A stretch of 64,000 bases of DNA from Dehalococcoidia bacterium (GCA_028285005.1 JANQQP010000019.1:62001-126000), one strand, 5' to 3'; shown: positions 24,334 through 33,023, counted from the stretch's first letter. Numbers and translations: made by a program. Notes: generated by a model from the sequence alone, not told the origin.

Positions 24334-25617
24334 GTGTTTAGGAAGCCTCGCGGCACACAGGACATACTTCCGGACGATCAGACGTACTGGAACTACGTCC
24401 GCAACACCGCTGAAACGGTGGCAGCCCGGTTTGGCTACGCCCGAATAGATACTCCTCTGTTCGAATCGACAGATCTTTTCCAGCGTGGAGTTGGGGACGA
24501 AACCGACATTGTGCAGAAGGAGATGTACTCCTTCGAAGATAACGGGGGCGACTCTCTCACTCTGCGGCCGGAGGGCACCGCTTCGGTCTGCAGGGCCTAT
24601 GTCGAGAACGGCATGCAGAACCTGCCTCAGCCGGTGCGCCAGTTCTACCTGGCTCCGATGTTCCGGTACGAACGGCCGCAGGCGGGCAGGCTGCGACAAC
24701 ACAACCAGTTTGGTGTGGAAGCTATCGGTGACGCCTCAGCCACAGTTGACGCCGAGATCATCGAGCTGGGATTCAGCTACCTGAAGCGGCTGGACATCAG
24801 TGACTTTACGCTCCGCTTGAACTCTCTCGCCGATCCCAACGAGAGAGAGCCATACCTGGCGAAGCTGTCCGACTACTTCTCACAGTACGCAGGCGAGTTG
24901 CCGAAGGTCGATCTCGCACGCCTGGAGCGTGCTCCGCTGAGGCTCCTGGATTCGAAGGAACAGGTCACACGGAAGATCGGCGCCGATGCGCCGAAATCAC
25001 TTGACTACCTCGGCGCGGCCTCGCAAGAGCACTGGGACCAGTTGGTCGATCTCCTTGATGGCCTGAAGACAACGTTCTCTGAATTCGACTATCACGTGGA
25101 TCACCGGCTGGTCCGTGGACTCGATTACTACAACCGGACCGTTTTCGAGTTTGAGCCCAGGGATGCCGGCGGACAGGGAACTATGATCGCGGGTGGCAGA
25201 TACGACCCGTTAATCGAGATACTCGGTGGACCGGCAACGCCGGGAATTGGATTCGGGTCGGGTATCGAGCGCATCATCCTGGAGTTGAAGGCTCAGGAAA
25301 TAAGCGTGCCCTCGGCCGATCAGCTTGACGCTGTGATCGTGAGTGTGGGCGCGGCGCGTTCAGCCGCAGCCAGACTGGCGACCAGTCTGAGGTCGAATGC
25401 AGTCGCCGTTGTCCTTGCACCTGAAAGGTCATTCAAAGCACAGATGCGCTACGCCAATCAGCTGGGCGCAGTTCACACAGTGATCCTCGGCGAGCGTGAG
25501 ATGGCGGCGAACTCGGCCACAATCAAGCCAATGCAGGGCGACTCGCCCCAGTTCGAAGTTCCGCTCGACGAGGTGGCCAGATCCCTTAGTGCCTCACGGG
25601 ACGGCCAGCTGCCGTAA
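24334..25617 (+). CDS. hisS: histidine--tRNA ligase
   Basis: Charges tRNA-His in the cytosol. The 427 residues begin at GTG 24334 (MFRKPRGTQDILPDD). Class II motif 2 is in FYLAPMFRYERPQAGRLRQH, the histidine-specific HisA motif is LVRGLDYYNRTVFEFEP, and motif 3 is GFGSGIERIILEL. A C-terminal anticodon-binding domain follows. No strong ribosome binding site is visible before the GTG, so the start is mainly fixed by homology. The 145-base gap after guaB3 holds an imperfect hairpin (GAGTA with TACTC) but no convincing T-box or terminator. prfA begins 43 bases downstream. Confidence 0.95.
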   Translation: MFRKPRGTQDILPDDQTYWNYVRNTAETVAARFGYARIDTPLFESTDLFQRGVGDETDIVQKEMYSFEDNGGDSLTLRPEGTASVCRAYVENGMQNLPQPVRQFYLAPMFRYERPQAGRLRQHNQFGVEAIGDASATVDAEIIELGFSYLKRLDISDFTLRLNSLADPNEREPYLAKLSDYFSQYAGELPKVDLARLERAPLRLLDSKEQVTRKIGADAPKSLDYLGAASQEHWDQLVDLLDGLKTTFSEFDYHVDHRLVRGLDYYNRTVFEFEPRDAGGQGTMIAGGRYDPLIEILGGPATPGIGFGSGIERIILELKAQEISVPSADQLDAVIVSVGAARSAAARLATSLRSNAVAVVLAPERSFKAQMRYANQLGAVHTVILGEREMAANSATIKPMQGDSPQFEVPLDEVARSLSASRDGQLP

Positions 25618-25660
25618 CGACTGCCCTCGAACTGCGGCCGAAGGTGCGTGCTATTCTCGA

Positions 25661-26752
25661 ATGATGCAAGATTCCATGCTGAGTCGGCTTAGCGAAATCT
25701 CCGATCGACACGCCGAGGTTGAGCGACTCCTTTCACTGCCTGAGACCGCACAAGACGCCAACGCTATGCGGCGCCTCGGCCGAGAGTACAGCGACCTGCA
25801 GAGCGTCGTGGACCTGTGGCGCGAGTATGAATCCTTAAACGACGATCTCGAGCAAGCGCGGTCGTTGCTAGAAGATGAGTCAGACGGTGAAATCCTGGAT
25901 ATGGCGCGCGGTGAGATCGCGGAACTCGAGGAGAAGATTTCACCGCTGGTCGAACAGATCCAGAACGCTCTGATACCACGAGATGCCACTGAGCATGCTG
26001 ATGCTGTGATTGAGATTCGAGCCGGTGCAGGGGGCGACGAAGCCGGTCTGTTTGCAGGCGACCTGCTGCGGATGTACCAGCGATATGCAGAGACGAACAG
26101 CTGGAAGTTCGATGTGCTGGATAGTAACGAGACCGGTGTCGGTGGAGTCAAAGAAGTTGTGTTCGAGGTCTCAGGTGACGGTGCGTTTCGTCGGCTGAAG
26201 TTGGAAAGCGGAGTGCACCGAGTCCAGCGTGTGCCGGCAACGGAATCACAGGGCCGCATTCACACCTCTACGGCGACTGTAGCCGTGCTGCCTAAAGCGG
26301 AGGAGGTCGATGTCGAGATTCAGGACAGCGACATTCGGACCGATGTGTATCACTCTGGTGGCGCGGGTGGTCAGAACGTGAACAAGGTTGCAACCGCCAT
26401 CCGATTGACGCACATACCAACCGGCATCGTCGTCACGTGTCAGAACGAACGGTCACAGCTGCAGAACCGTCTGAAGGCGATGGAGATCCTCAGGTCCCGG
26501 TTGTGGGATGAGCAGATTCGCCAGCAGCAAAGTGAGATCGCCGCAGATCGCAAGGCTCAGGTCGGCACCGGAGATCGCTCCGAGAAGATTCGGACCTACA
26601 ACTTTCCCCAGAGCCGCGTGACCGACCACCGGATAGGGTTCACGAGCCATCAACTGGACCGAGTTCTGGCCGGCGAGATAGATGAGTTCGTTGACGCTTT
26701 GCTGGCCGAAGAGCAGGCCCGGAAGCTGGCAACGGTTGCTTCGACCGGTTGA
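25661..26752 (+). CDS. prfA: peptide chain release factor 1
   Basis: Recognises UAA and UAG and triggers peptide release. From ATG 25661 (MMQDSMLSR) the protein has 363 residues, typical for RF1. The tripeptide PAT in VQRVPATESQGRIHTS decides RF1 rather than RF2, and the catalytic GGQ is in YHSGGAGGQNVNKVAT. The N-terminus is the usual coiled-coil domain 1. No clear ribosome binding site precedes the ATG. A longer frame reaching back into hisS is read-through of the same frame and is not used. It is followed by prmC, which modifies this very GGQ Gln. Confidence 0.95.
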   Translation: MMQDSMLSRLSEISDRHAEVERLLSLPETAQDANAMRRLGREYSDLQSVVDLWREYESLNDDLEQARSLLEDESDGEILDMARGEIAELEEKISPLVEQIQNALIPRDATEHADAVIEIRAGAGGDEAGLFAGDLLRMYQRYAETNSWKFDVLDSNETGVGGVKEVVFEVSGDGAFRRLKLESGVHRVQRVPATESQGRIHTSTATVAVLPKAEEVDVEIQDSDIRTDVYHSGGAGGQNVNKVATAIRLTHIPTGIVVTCQNERSQLQNRLKAMEILRSRLWDEQIRQQQSEIAADRKAQVGTGDRSEKIRTYNFPQSRVTDHRIGFTSHQLDRVLAGEIDEFVDALLAEEQARKLATVASTG

Positions 26753-26770
26753 TGCTCCGGGACTCCGTTG

Positions 26771-27646
26771 ATGTCGCCTGAAACGCTCGCAATCTCGGGT
26801 GCTCTCGTCGAAACGCGGCATGCTCTTGAGTTAGCCGGAGTCCCGAACGCGGCGGTCGATGCAAGGAGTCTTGTATGTGCTGCCCTGGGCTTGACCCGAA
26901 CTCAGCTGCTCACGCGGCTCGGAGACTCGATCAGTGCCGCTGATAGCGGTCGGCTGGATGGATTCACCAGGCGCAGAGTCCTACGGGAACCGCTCCAGTA
27001 CGTCACCGGGTCAGTCGAGTTCTACGGTCGCGAGTTCGCCGTCGACAATCACGTTCTGATTCCGCGACCTGAGACGGAGCTCCTGATTGAACAGGCGCTG
27101 CTCCGAGTCGCAGAGAGCGGCAACGACTCACCGAGGATTCTCGATGTTGGTACTGGCAGCGGGATTCTTGCAGTAACCATGGCCGCTGAGATCCCACTGG
27201 CCGATGTAGTTGCCGTCGATGTATCAAACGACGCTCTTGAAGTTGCAAGGGCCAACGCCGAACGGCACGGCGTATCAGACAGAATCGAATTCGTCTCAGG
27301 ATCACTGCTAGAAAGCGTAACGGGTCGTTTCGACGTCGTGCTCTGCAACCCGCCGTACGTATTGACCCGGTTCCTGGATGGTCCGGACGTTGAGCCTGAG
27401 CTTGCATTCGAACCCAGGCTGGCACTGGACGGTGGCAAAGACGGTATGGATGTCTACAAACAGCTCATGCCTGAGCTTGGAGATGTTCTTGCGCCTGGCG
27501 GAGCTGCGTATATCGAGATCGATCCACCTGTGGCTGAGCCCTGTTTGAATCTGGCCAAAGAGCTGATGCCAGAAGCCTCCATCTCAGTGCTTACGGATCT
27601 TTCAGGACTCGAACGCTGCATGGCGATCGAACTTGAGAGTCGCTAA
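26771..27646 (+). CDS. prmC: release factor glutamine N5-methyltransferase
   Basis: Methylates the Gln of the GGQ motif in release factors. The protein has 291 residues from ATG 26771 (a TTG directly before it is in frame). An N-terminal helical domain includes REPLQYVTGSVEFYGREF, then the SAM motif ILDVGTGSGILAVTMAAE and the catalytic NPPYV. Its place immediately after prfA (18 bases) is a conserved pairing. Transcription should stop at the hairpin at 27654-27682, although that hairpin has its T-run on the other strand. Confidence 0.93.
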   Translation: MSPETLAISGALVETRHALELAGVPNAAVDARSLVCAALGLTRTQLLTRLGDSISAADSGRLDGFTRRRVLREPLQYVTGSVEFYGREFAVDNHVLIPRPETELLIEQALLRVAESGNDSPRILDVGTGSGILAVTMAAEIPLADVVAVDVSNDALEVARANAERHGVSDRIEFVSGSLLESVTGRFDVVLCNPPYVLTRFLDGPDVEPELAFEPRLALDGGKDGMDVYKQLMPELGDVLAPGGAAYIEIDPPVAEPCLNLAKELMPEASISVLTDLSGLERCMAIELESR

Positions 27647-27653
27647 TAAGCAA

Positions 27654-27682
27654 AGAGCACATCCGCTGATCGAATGTGCTCT
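27654..27682 (-). terminator. Intrinsic terminator after rpsI (possibly bidirectional)
   Basis: A perfect 9-bp stem, AGAGCACAT with ATGTGCTCT, and an 11-base loop. On the minus strand it is followed by TTTGCTTATT, so it suits the end of the ribosomal operon. It lies between the convergent prmC and rpsI stops and may serve both. Confidence 0.75.
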
Positions 27683-27706
27683 GGTTTACGAAACTGAACG
27701 CAGGGC

Positions 27707-28102
27707 CTAGCGCTTCGTGTACTGCGGCGCTTTCCGGGCTCGCTTCAAGCCGTACTTCTTGCTCTCCTTCATTCGGGAGTCACGTGTCAGCAATCCGGCC
27801 TCTCGAAGGGGCTTCTTCAGATCTTCGTTCATGAGTGTCAGAGCGCGTGCGATTCCGTGTGAGACTGCGCCCGCCTGGGAGCCCACACCACCGCCGTGCG
27901 CCTTCACCGTGACCGTAACGCTGTTGGCCAGCTGGGTCACAGCCAACGGTGCCACAGCCATCTGCGCCCACGCCTGCTGCGGAATGGCCTCTTCCAGCGG
28001 TTTCCCATTAATGGTCACGCCGCCTGGTGAGTTGTAGACCCGGACTCGAGCGACCGAGGTCTTACGCCGGCCTGTTCCGTAGTAGTACTGCTGTTGCGTC
28101 AA
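27707..28102 (-). CDS. rpsI: 30S ribosomal protein uS9
   Basis: A 131-residue small-subunit protein whose basic C-terminal tail reaches the P-site tRNA. The family features are YYGTGRRKTSVARVRVY at the start and the ending GLKRARKAPQYTKR, which is complete. Length is typical. It follows rplM with 15 bases between, the classic rplM-rpsI pair. It is the last gene of the minus-strand ribosomal array before the terminator. Confidence 0.96.
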   Translation of the reverse strand: MTQQQYYYGTGRRKTSVARVRVYNSPGGVTINGKPLEEAIPQQAWAQMAVAPLAVTQLANSVTVTVKAHGGGVGSQAGAVSHGIARALTLMNEDLKKPLREAGLLTRDSRMKESKKYGLKRARKAPQYTKR

Positions 28103-28117
28103 ATCGATTGCTCCGGA

Positions 28118-29038
28118 CTATTCGTCTTTCTTCGCAGCCGCTGGCTTACGTCTGGTTGTCGTCTTCTTTGCAGCCGTCTTGGGCTTCGCTGCGGCTTTGC
28201 TGGCGGCAGGCTTTTTTTCGTCTGAATCGGCCTTCTTGCGAGAAGTGGACGCTCGCTTTCGAGTCGTCGTGGCTTTCGTCGCCTTCGAAGCCGAAGTCTT
28301 GGCACTGGCAGTAGATGCCTTGGTGGTTGCCTTCTTAGCAGGAGCCTTTGCTGTCGAGGCCTTTGTCGTCGTCTTGCGCCTGGTAGCAGGCTTCTTGGCG
28401 GCTGGAGCCTTCTCCTCTGCCGCGGTCTCCTCGACGGCCTCAGCGACCTCTTCCACTGCTTCTGCCTTGGCTTCTGCGGCAGCGGTCTTGGATGCAGCTT
28501 CCTCGGCTATCTTCTTCTTAGCCGCAGCTCGCTCTCTCGCCGCTGCCCGTTTCTTGGCAGCCTCTTCGGCCTCAGCAGCTGCGGCCGCCTCGCGCTCGGG
28601 TCGGGCTTCCGTCCAGGCTATCTGCGATGCGTGGGGGTGTTCTTCGCCCACGTAAACCTTGAGCCTGCGGATCATCCGCTCGCCGAGCTTGTTCTTGGGG
28701 AGCATACCTCTGACCGCATGCTCGATTATCCGAGTCGGCGCCTTAGCCTGTACCTGCCTGTAGGGAATCTCCTTGAGCTTTCCCGGACGCTGGCTGTGGC
28801 GCTTGTAGACGATCTGGTCAGCCTTGTTGCCAGTGACCTTTACTTTGGCGGCGTTGGTAATGATGACGAAGTCGCCCGAAAGAAGATGCGGAACGTAGCC
28901 GGGCCGGTGTTTGCCCATCAGGAGCGTGGCGGCATCGCTGGCCAGCCGGCCGAGCACCTTGCCATCGGCGTCCAGCACGTGCCAGTCCGCCTCCAACTCA
29001 GTAGCGCTGGGATTGTAGGGCTTGATCTTTGTAACCAT
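28118..29038 (-). CDS. rplM: 50S ribosomal protein uL13 with long Lys/Ala-rich C-terminal tail
   Basis: The first ~143 residues are an ordinary uL13: WHVLDADGKVLGRLAS, the VKVTGNKADQIVYKRHS region, and MLPKNKLGERMIRRLKVY. A further ~160 residues follow, beginning with a charged Ala/Glu/Lys helix-like stretch and becoming a Lys/Ala/Thr/Ser region with repeated AKKxxT- and KA-type words, ending AAKKDE. The total of 306 is about twice the family norm. There is no stop or frameshift at the junction. The tail resembles histone H1-like or HupB-like nucleic-acid-binding tails in composition only. It is paired with rpsI. Confidence 0.93.
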   Translation of the reverse strand: MVTKIKPYNPSATELEADWHVLDADGKVLGRLASDAATLLMGKHRPGYVPHLLSGDFVIITNAAKVKVTGNKADQIVYKRHSQRPGKLKEIPYRQVQAKAPTRIIEHAVRGMLPKNKLGERMIRRLKVYVGEEHPHASQIAWTEARPEREAAAAAEAEEAAKKRAAARERAAAKKKIAEEAASKTAAAEAKAEAVEEVAEAVEETAAEEKAPAAKKPATRRKTTTKASTAKAPAKKATTKASTASAKTSASKATKATTTRKRASTSRKKADSDEKKPAASKAAAKPKTAAKKTTTRRKPAAAKKDE

Positions 29039-29058
29039 CAGTCTCGCAACCGCCTCGG

Positions 29059-29073
29059 GCCCGCTTTGCGGGC
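29059..29073 (-). promoter_or_regulatory. Short GC hairpin in the rplM leader
   Basis: A perfect 6-bp stem, GCCCGC with GCGGGC, and a 3-base loop, 21 bases before the rplM ATG in a 53-base gap after truA. It could be part of an L13 leader or just a stall hairpin. It is not followed by a T-run. Confidence 0.3.
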
Positions 29074-29091
29074 GGATATTTGGACAACCTG

Positions 29092-29868
29092 CTAATTGTA
29101 CTCAGTTTCTGTTCGAAATGGCCCGTCTTTCCCGTATTCGATTCTGGTGAGACAGAGACCCTCCGGCCCTAGAAGCCAGTTTGCCGCTCCTCGACGGGGT
29201 TTTTCGATCAGATCGTTAAGTTCATCCGGCGTCATTCGGCCAGTGCCTACTCTTACCAGTGCACCCGTCATTCGTCTCACCTGCTGGTGAACGAATGCGT
29301 TTCCGACGATCCTCACCTGGCTCGTCGTCTCACCGGTGCGTTCCATTTCTATGGAGGTCAACAAGCGGACCGTTGAAGCGTCTCGGGGCGTGGCTGGTCC
29401 AGCGAATGAAGCGAAGTCGTGGCTCCCAACGAGTGAAGTTGCTGCCGACCTCATGTCTTCGAAGTTCACCAGTTCTTTGGTCTTCACCTCACGCAGACGG
29501 CTCAGTGGTGACCGCACTGGTCCGTCATTGAGAGTGAATACATACTCACGCTCCAGAGCTTCGCGACGTGGATCAAACTGTGGCTTCGCCGGTTTCGATT
29601 CCTTTACGGCGACATCTTTCTCAAGATGGAAGTTGAGAGCGTCACGTATCGTTTCAGCATCGTGGCTCTCGTCGGCGTCAAACGCAGCCACCTGCCCTAG
29701 CGCGTGCACTCCGGCGTCTGTTCGGCTCGCCATGAATACACGAGGCGCTTCTGCATATACCTGAGCCAGAGCGGTTTCGAGGTCACCCTGAACGGTGCGT
29801 ACGCCCTTCTGCAACTGAGAACCGTGAAAGTCGGTCCCATCGTATTCAATCCGCAGAGCGTAACGCAC
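29092..29868 (-). CDS. truA: tRNA pseudouridine(38-40) synthase
   Basis: Forms pseudouridine at positions 38-40 of the tRNA anticodon arm. The 258-residue protein has the N-terminal IEYDGTDFHGSQLQ, the catalytic Asp in MASRTDAGVHALGQVAAF, and the late motif FVHQQVRRMTGALVRVG. Length is normal. It lies between rplQ and rplM, an order common in many bacterial alpha operons. It starts 28 bases after the rplQ stop. Confidence 0.95.
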   Translation of the reverse strand: MRYALRIEYDGTDFHGSQLQKGVRTVQGDLETALAQVYAEAPRVFMASRTDAGVHALGQVAAFDADESHDAETIRDALNFHLEKDVAVKESKPAKPQFDPRREALEREYVFTLNDGPVRSPLSRLREVKTKELVNFEDMRSAATSLVGSHDFASFAGPATPRDASTVRLLTSIEMERTGETTSQVRIVGNAFVHQQVRRMTGALVRVGTGRMTPDELNDLIEKPRRGAANWLLGPEGLCLTRIEYGKDGPFRTETEYN

Positions 29869-29896
29869 GGTGCGTCACCCGATCCAGGTCGTCCGG

Positions 29897-30247
29897 CTAG
29901 ACCAGTTCAACCAGGGCCATCTCAGACGCGTCGCCTTTGCGAGGACCAAGCTTGATCATCCGCGTGTAGCCGCCCGGACGGTCCTTGTAGCGGTCAGCGA
30001 GGTCATCGAACACCGAACGAACCACGGCATCTTCCGTAATGAATGCGGAGGCTTGACGGCGGTCGTGCAGCGAGCCCTTCTTGCCGAGTGTGACCATCTT
30101 CTCAGCGATCGGCCGTATGGTCCGCGCCTTGGCCGCGGTCGTCTTGACGTACCCGTGTTTCAGCAGGTCGGTGACGAGTGTCCGAACCATCATCTTCCGA
30201 TGACCATTGGACCTGTTGAAGCGCCTGCCTGAGACGTGATGTCTCAT
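29897..30247 (-). CDS. rplQ: 50S ribosomal protein bL17
   Basis: A 116-residue large-subunit protein near the polypeptide exit tunnel. Characteristic are the opening MRHHVSGRRFNRSNGHRKMM, LLKHGYVKTTAAKARTIRP and the ending GDASEMALVELV. Its ATG overlaps the rpoA stop in a TAATG arrangement, so translation is coupled to rpoA as in the classical alpha operon. Confidence 0.96.
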   Translation of the reverse strand: MRHHVSGRRFNRSNGHRKMMVRTLVTDLLKHGYVKTTAAKARTIRPIAEKMVTLGKKGSLHDRRQASAFITEDAVVRSVFDDLADRYKDRPGGYTRMIKLGPRKGDASEMALVELV

Positions 30248-31299
30248 TACTCCTCGTCTCCTGCGGCTTCCGTGGCCTCCGTCTCATCGGCGGCTCCCTC
30301 GACCTCTTCTACCTCGCTGGAAACACCCTCAGGCAAAAGGTCTTTTTCGGACAGCTTCTCGTAGAGCTCGTCCAGCGACTTCTGGCCGAAGTTGCGAATC
30401 TTTAGGAGTTCAGACTTGGGCATCGAGAGGACTTCGCCAACGCGGTTGATTCCGGCTCGCTTCAAGCAGTTGAGCGTTCGCGCTGAAAGGTCAAGTGTCT
30501 CGACCAGCGTGTTGTAGATCTCGGGCGAGATACCAAGTCCTGCAGCAGGTCCTGCCTCTTCAACCGGCTCTTTGTCCAGAGTTGAGAAGAGGTAGAAGCG
30601 CTCCATCAGGCGGTTTGACGCTGTCTGGATCGCCTCGAGAGGCGTGATCGTCCGGTCGGTCCAGACCTCCATGATCAACCGCTCAAAGTCATCTCGCTGA
30701 CCAACACGTGTCGCCTCAACCCGGAAGTTCGCCTTCCGTACGGGAGTGAACACAGCGTCGACGGGGAGAATGCCAATCGGCAATCCCTCATCGTGAGCAG
30801 CCGGCCTGTAGCCAGTGTCCTGTTCGACGTTAAATTCGACTGAGAGCCTGGCGCTCTGCGAATCCAGCGTGGCCAGGTGGTGCTCCGGGTTGACGATCTC
30901 GAAGTCGGCGGTCGCCATGATGTCGCCAGCTCGCACTTCGCCTTCGCCATCTATCTCCAGCCGGAGACGTCCGGGCCTATCGGCGAGAGAACGGAGTCTG
31001 ACACCTTTGACGTTCAGCAGAAACTCACCGACCTCTTCACGCATATTCTCGACGGTTGAGTACTCGTGAAGCACTCCGTCGATCTTCACCCACGTGATGG
31101 CGGTTCCGGGCAGCGAACTGAGCAGCGATCGACGCAACGGATTCCCGAGCGTTACGCCCCATCCGCGCTCTAGCGGCTCAGCTACAAAACGGCCAAACTC
31201 TTCGTCGGCTTCAAGAATCTTGACCCCGAGAGTCGGCACCTCTACCTGCGGAGGTGGCAGCTCTTCACGGGGAGTGATGCCATACATGCGCTCTAGCAC
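30247..31299 (-). CDS. rpoA: DNA-directed RNA polymerase alpha subunit
   Basis: The scaffold subunit of RNA polymerase, 350 residues. The N-terminal dimer domain includes FVAEPLERGWGVTLGNPLRR and the beta/beta' contact region. The C-terminal domain has RTLNCLKRAGINRVGEVLSM and LKIRNFGQKSLDELYEKL, which bind UP-element DNA and activators. An acidic tail of about 25 residues rich in Glu and Ala follows, longer than usual. Translation starts at GTG 31299, fixed by AGGAGG 7 nt upstream. The gene starts 4 bases after the rpsD stop. Confidence 0.96.
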   Translation of the reverse strand: MLERMYGITPREELPPPQVEVPTLGVKILEADEEFGRFVAEPLERGWGVTLGNPLRRSLLSSLPGTAITWVKIDGVLHEYSTVENMREEVGEFLLNVKGVRLRSLADRPGRLRLEIDGEGEVRAGDIMATADFEIVNPEHHLATLDSQSARLSVEFNVEQDTGYRPAAHDEGLPIGILPVDAVFTPVRKANFRVEATRVGQRDDFERLIMEVWTDRTITPLEAIQTASNRLMERFYLFSTLDKEPVEEAGPAAGLGISPEIYNTLVETLDLSARTLNCLKRAGINRVGEVLSMPKSELLKIRNFGQKSLDELYEKLSEKDLLPEGVSSEVEEVEGAADETEATEAAGDEE

Positions 31300-31303
31300 A
31301 GTG

Positions 31304-31900
31304 TTACCTCCTTGAGTAGTACTCGACGATCTGTCGTGTATCGATGCTCACTTCTCCCTCCATGGGATTAGGAGCAGCAGCGACCTCACCGGTCGCATCG
31401 TCCGGGTTGACACGAAGCCAACTCGGTACCTGTGTAGTCTTGCCCATTCCGGTGTTAGCGGAAATCACTTCGAAAATCCCACTGCTGCGAGACTTTTCCT
31501 TCCAGGCGATCTTCTGGCCGGGCTTCACCTGGAACGAAGGTATGTCGACCTTCTTCCCGTCAACTGTGATGTGGCCGTGGTTGACCAGTTGCCGGGACTG
31601 ACGCCTGGTTGAGGCGAATCCGAGCCGGTAGACCACGTTGTCCAGTCGCGACTCGAGAAGCTGAATCAGATTGTCACCAGTCACTCCGGAGCGTCTTGCA
31701 GCCTCGCGGTAGTAGTTGCTGAACTGGCGTTCGAGCACTCCGTACAGCAGGCGAGCCTTCTGCTTCTCCTGAAGCTGAATCCCGTACTGTGACTGCCTGC
31801 GCCTGGGCGCTCGCTGAGGCCCGCGGCCACGCGTTCGCTCCTGGGCGATCATGCCGAGTGCCTTCATTCTCTTGTTTAGCGGGCCGGTATACCGTGCCAT
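31304..31900 (-). CDS. rpsD: 30S ribosomal protein uS4
   Basis: A primary 16S rRNA-binding assembly protein of 198 residues. The N-terminus (MARYTGPLNKRMKALG) lacks the four zinc-binding cysteines found in many homologues, so it is the zinc-free form. The S4 domain is in LESRLDNVVYRLGFASTRRQ and SRQLVNHGHITVDGKKVD. GGGAG lies 5 nt before the ATG. The 110-base leader (31901-32010) is structured and may be an autoregulatory site. Confidence 0.95.
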   Translation of the reverse strand: MARYTGPLNKRMKALGMIAQERTRGRGPQRAPRRRQSQYGIQLQEKQKARLLYGVLERQFSNYYREAARRSGVTGDNLIQLLESRLDNVVYRLGFASTRRQSRQLVNHGHITVDGKKVDIPSFQVKPGQKIAWKEKSRSSGIFEVISANTGMGKTTQVPSWLRVNPDDATGEVAAAPNPMEGEVSIDTRQIVEYYSRR

Positions 31901-31950
31901 CGATCTCCCTGTTTGGTAACCGCTTGATCGAATACGACTGAGCGGTAACT

Positions 31951-31968
31951 TCTACTTCGACAAGTAGA
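31951..31968 (-). promoter_or_regulatory. Hairpin in rpsD leader, candidate S4 autoregulatory RNA
   Basis: A perfect 7-bp stem, TCTACTT with AAGTAGA, and a tetraloop, in the 110-base gap between rpsK and rpsD. On the minus strand it is flanked by two other possible stems: ACCGCT with AGCGGT nearer rpsD, and CCCG with CGGG nearer rpsK. S4 represses its own operon through leader RNA in other bacteria; no such activity is shown here. Confidence 0.35.
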
Positions 31969-32010
31969 CGCCCCGATTCCAAAGACCGGGACGTTCCCTC
32001 AATTAAGCGC

Positions 32011-32397
32011 CTAGACCCTCCGCTTCTTCGGCGGCCGGCAACCGTTGTGAGGGATTGGAGTCACATCTTTGATGCTCACAACCCGTATGCCTGCTGCCTG
32101 CAACGCCCTGATGGCGCTCTCTCGACCGGAGCCCGGGCCCTTAACGAACACGTCCACGGTCCGAAGCCCATGCTCCATGGCGGCCCGAGCGGCGGTGTCT
32201 CCAGCCCGCTGAGCGGCGAACGCTGTTGACTTCCGTGACCCTCGGAAACCCATGCCACCGGCGCTGTTGTGGGCGATCACGTTGCCCTGGGGATCCGTGA
32301 GGGTGATCAGCGTGTTGTTGAACGTTGCGTTCACAAACGCTTTGCCCTGGGGGACGAACTTCTTTTCTCGACGACGGGTGCGTGGCTTACGTGGCAT
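32011..32397 (-). CDS. rpsK: 30S ribosomal protein uS11
   Basis: A 128-residue platform protein contacting the mRNA exit region. The signature includes [39 protein letters not shown] and the C-terminal [18 protein letters not shown]. Length and ends are standard. It follows rpsM by 58 bases and precedes the long rpsD leader. Confidence 0.97.
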   Translation of the reverse strand: MPRKPRTRRREKKFVPQGKAFVNATFNNTLITLTDPQGNVIAHNSAGGMGFRGSRKSTAFAAQRAGDTAARAAMEHGLRTVDVFVKGPGSGRESAIRALQAAGIRVVSIKDVTPIPHNGCRPPKKRRV

Positions 32398-32455
32398 TTA
32401 GTGGACTCAAAACTCGATTTCAGATGTGGGCGGATTTAGCGGGCTAACGGAGTTC

Positions 32456-32839
32456 CTAGTGACCAGGCGTCTTCTTCTTGCCTGCCACTGTCTGACGTCG
32501 CCCTCGCTGAGTTCGAGCGTTCGTCTTGGTTCGCTGGCCGTGTGCGGGAAGGCGCTTTCGGTGCCTGATACCTCGGTAGGACTGGATGTCGGTGAGGCGA
32601 CGGATGTTCATCTGCGTCTCGCGCCGGAGGTCACCCTCAATCAGCATCCCACCGCGATCGATTGCGCTACGGATCCGTGCGAGGTCTTCTTCGGTGAGGT
32701 CCCGAACCCTAGGGTTGTCATTGAGACCAACCTCTTCGACCACTCGCTTAGAAGTTGCGGTGCCGATGCCGTGAATCCTTGTCAGCGCGACTTCGAGCCG
32801 GCTGTTGTCAGGTATGTTCACACCAGAAATGATCGCCAT
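32456..32839 (-). CDS. rpsM: 30S ribosomal protein uS13
   Basis: A 127-residue head protein contacting the P-site tRNA and the inter-subunit bridge. It begins AIISGVNIPDNSRLEVALT, has the helix-hairpin-helix-like RIHGIGTATSKRVVEEVG, and ends in the basic GRRQTVAGKKKTPGH. I start at ATG 32839; a longer frame would read through the bL36 gene in another frame and is not real. It starts 17 bases after the rpmJ stop. Confidence 0.96.
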   Translation of the reverse strand: MAIISGVNIPDNSRLEVALTRIHGIGTATSKRVVEEVGLNDNPRVRDLTEEDLARIRSAIDRGGMLIEGDLRRETQMNIRRLTDIQSYRGIRHRKRLPAHGQRTKTNARTQRGRRQTVAGKKKTPGH

Positions 32840-32856
32840 TGCTACTGTTACCTGCC

Positions 32857-32970
32857 TTAGCCCTGTGCCTGCTTGTGCTTGACATTGGTGCATAGGACGC
32901 GAACCGTGCCTCGACGGCGAACGACCTTGCATTTCGGGCACATCGGCTTCACCGAGGCTCGAACCTTCAT
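32857..32970 (-). CDS. rpmJ: 50S ribosomal protein bL36
   Basis: A very short gene (37 residues) between infA and rpsM. The protein begins [20 protein letters not shown] and keeps the zinc ligands C11, C14, C27 and H32 of the classic zinc form. It binds 23S rRNA and is a standard infA-rpmJ-rpsM neighbour. Its small size makes it easy to miss. Confidence 0.96.
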   Translation of the reverse strand: MKVRASVKPMCPKCKVVRRRGTVRVLCTNVKHKQAQG

Positions 32971-33023
32971 CTCACCAAACTCCAATCGAATGACGTTGCG
33001 AGCGGCGTGGCGGAGCGCTTCGC

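Noticed and set aside
28179-28655. Alanine/serine-rich open frame antisense to the rplM tail
   Set aside because: It is the mirror of a low-complexity Lys/Ala coding region, which leaves the opposite frames free of stops; no start signal or family.
32456-32941. 161-residue version of uS13
   Set aside because: The extra 34 residues read through the bL36 gene in a wrong frame; the canonical start is ATG 32839.
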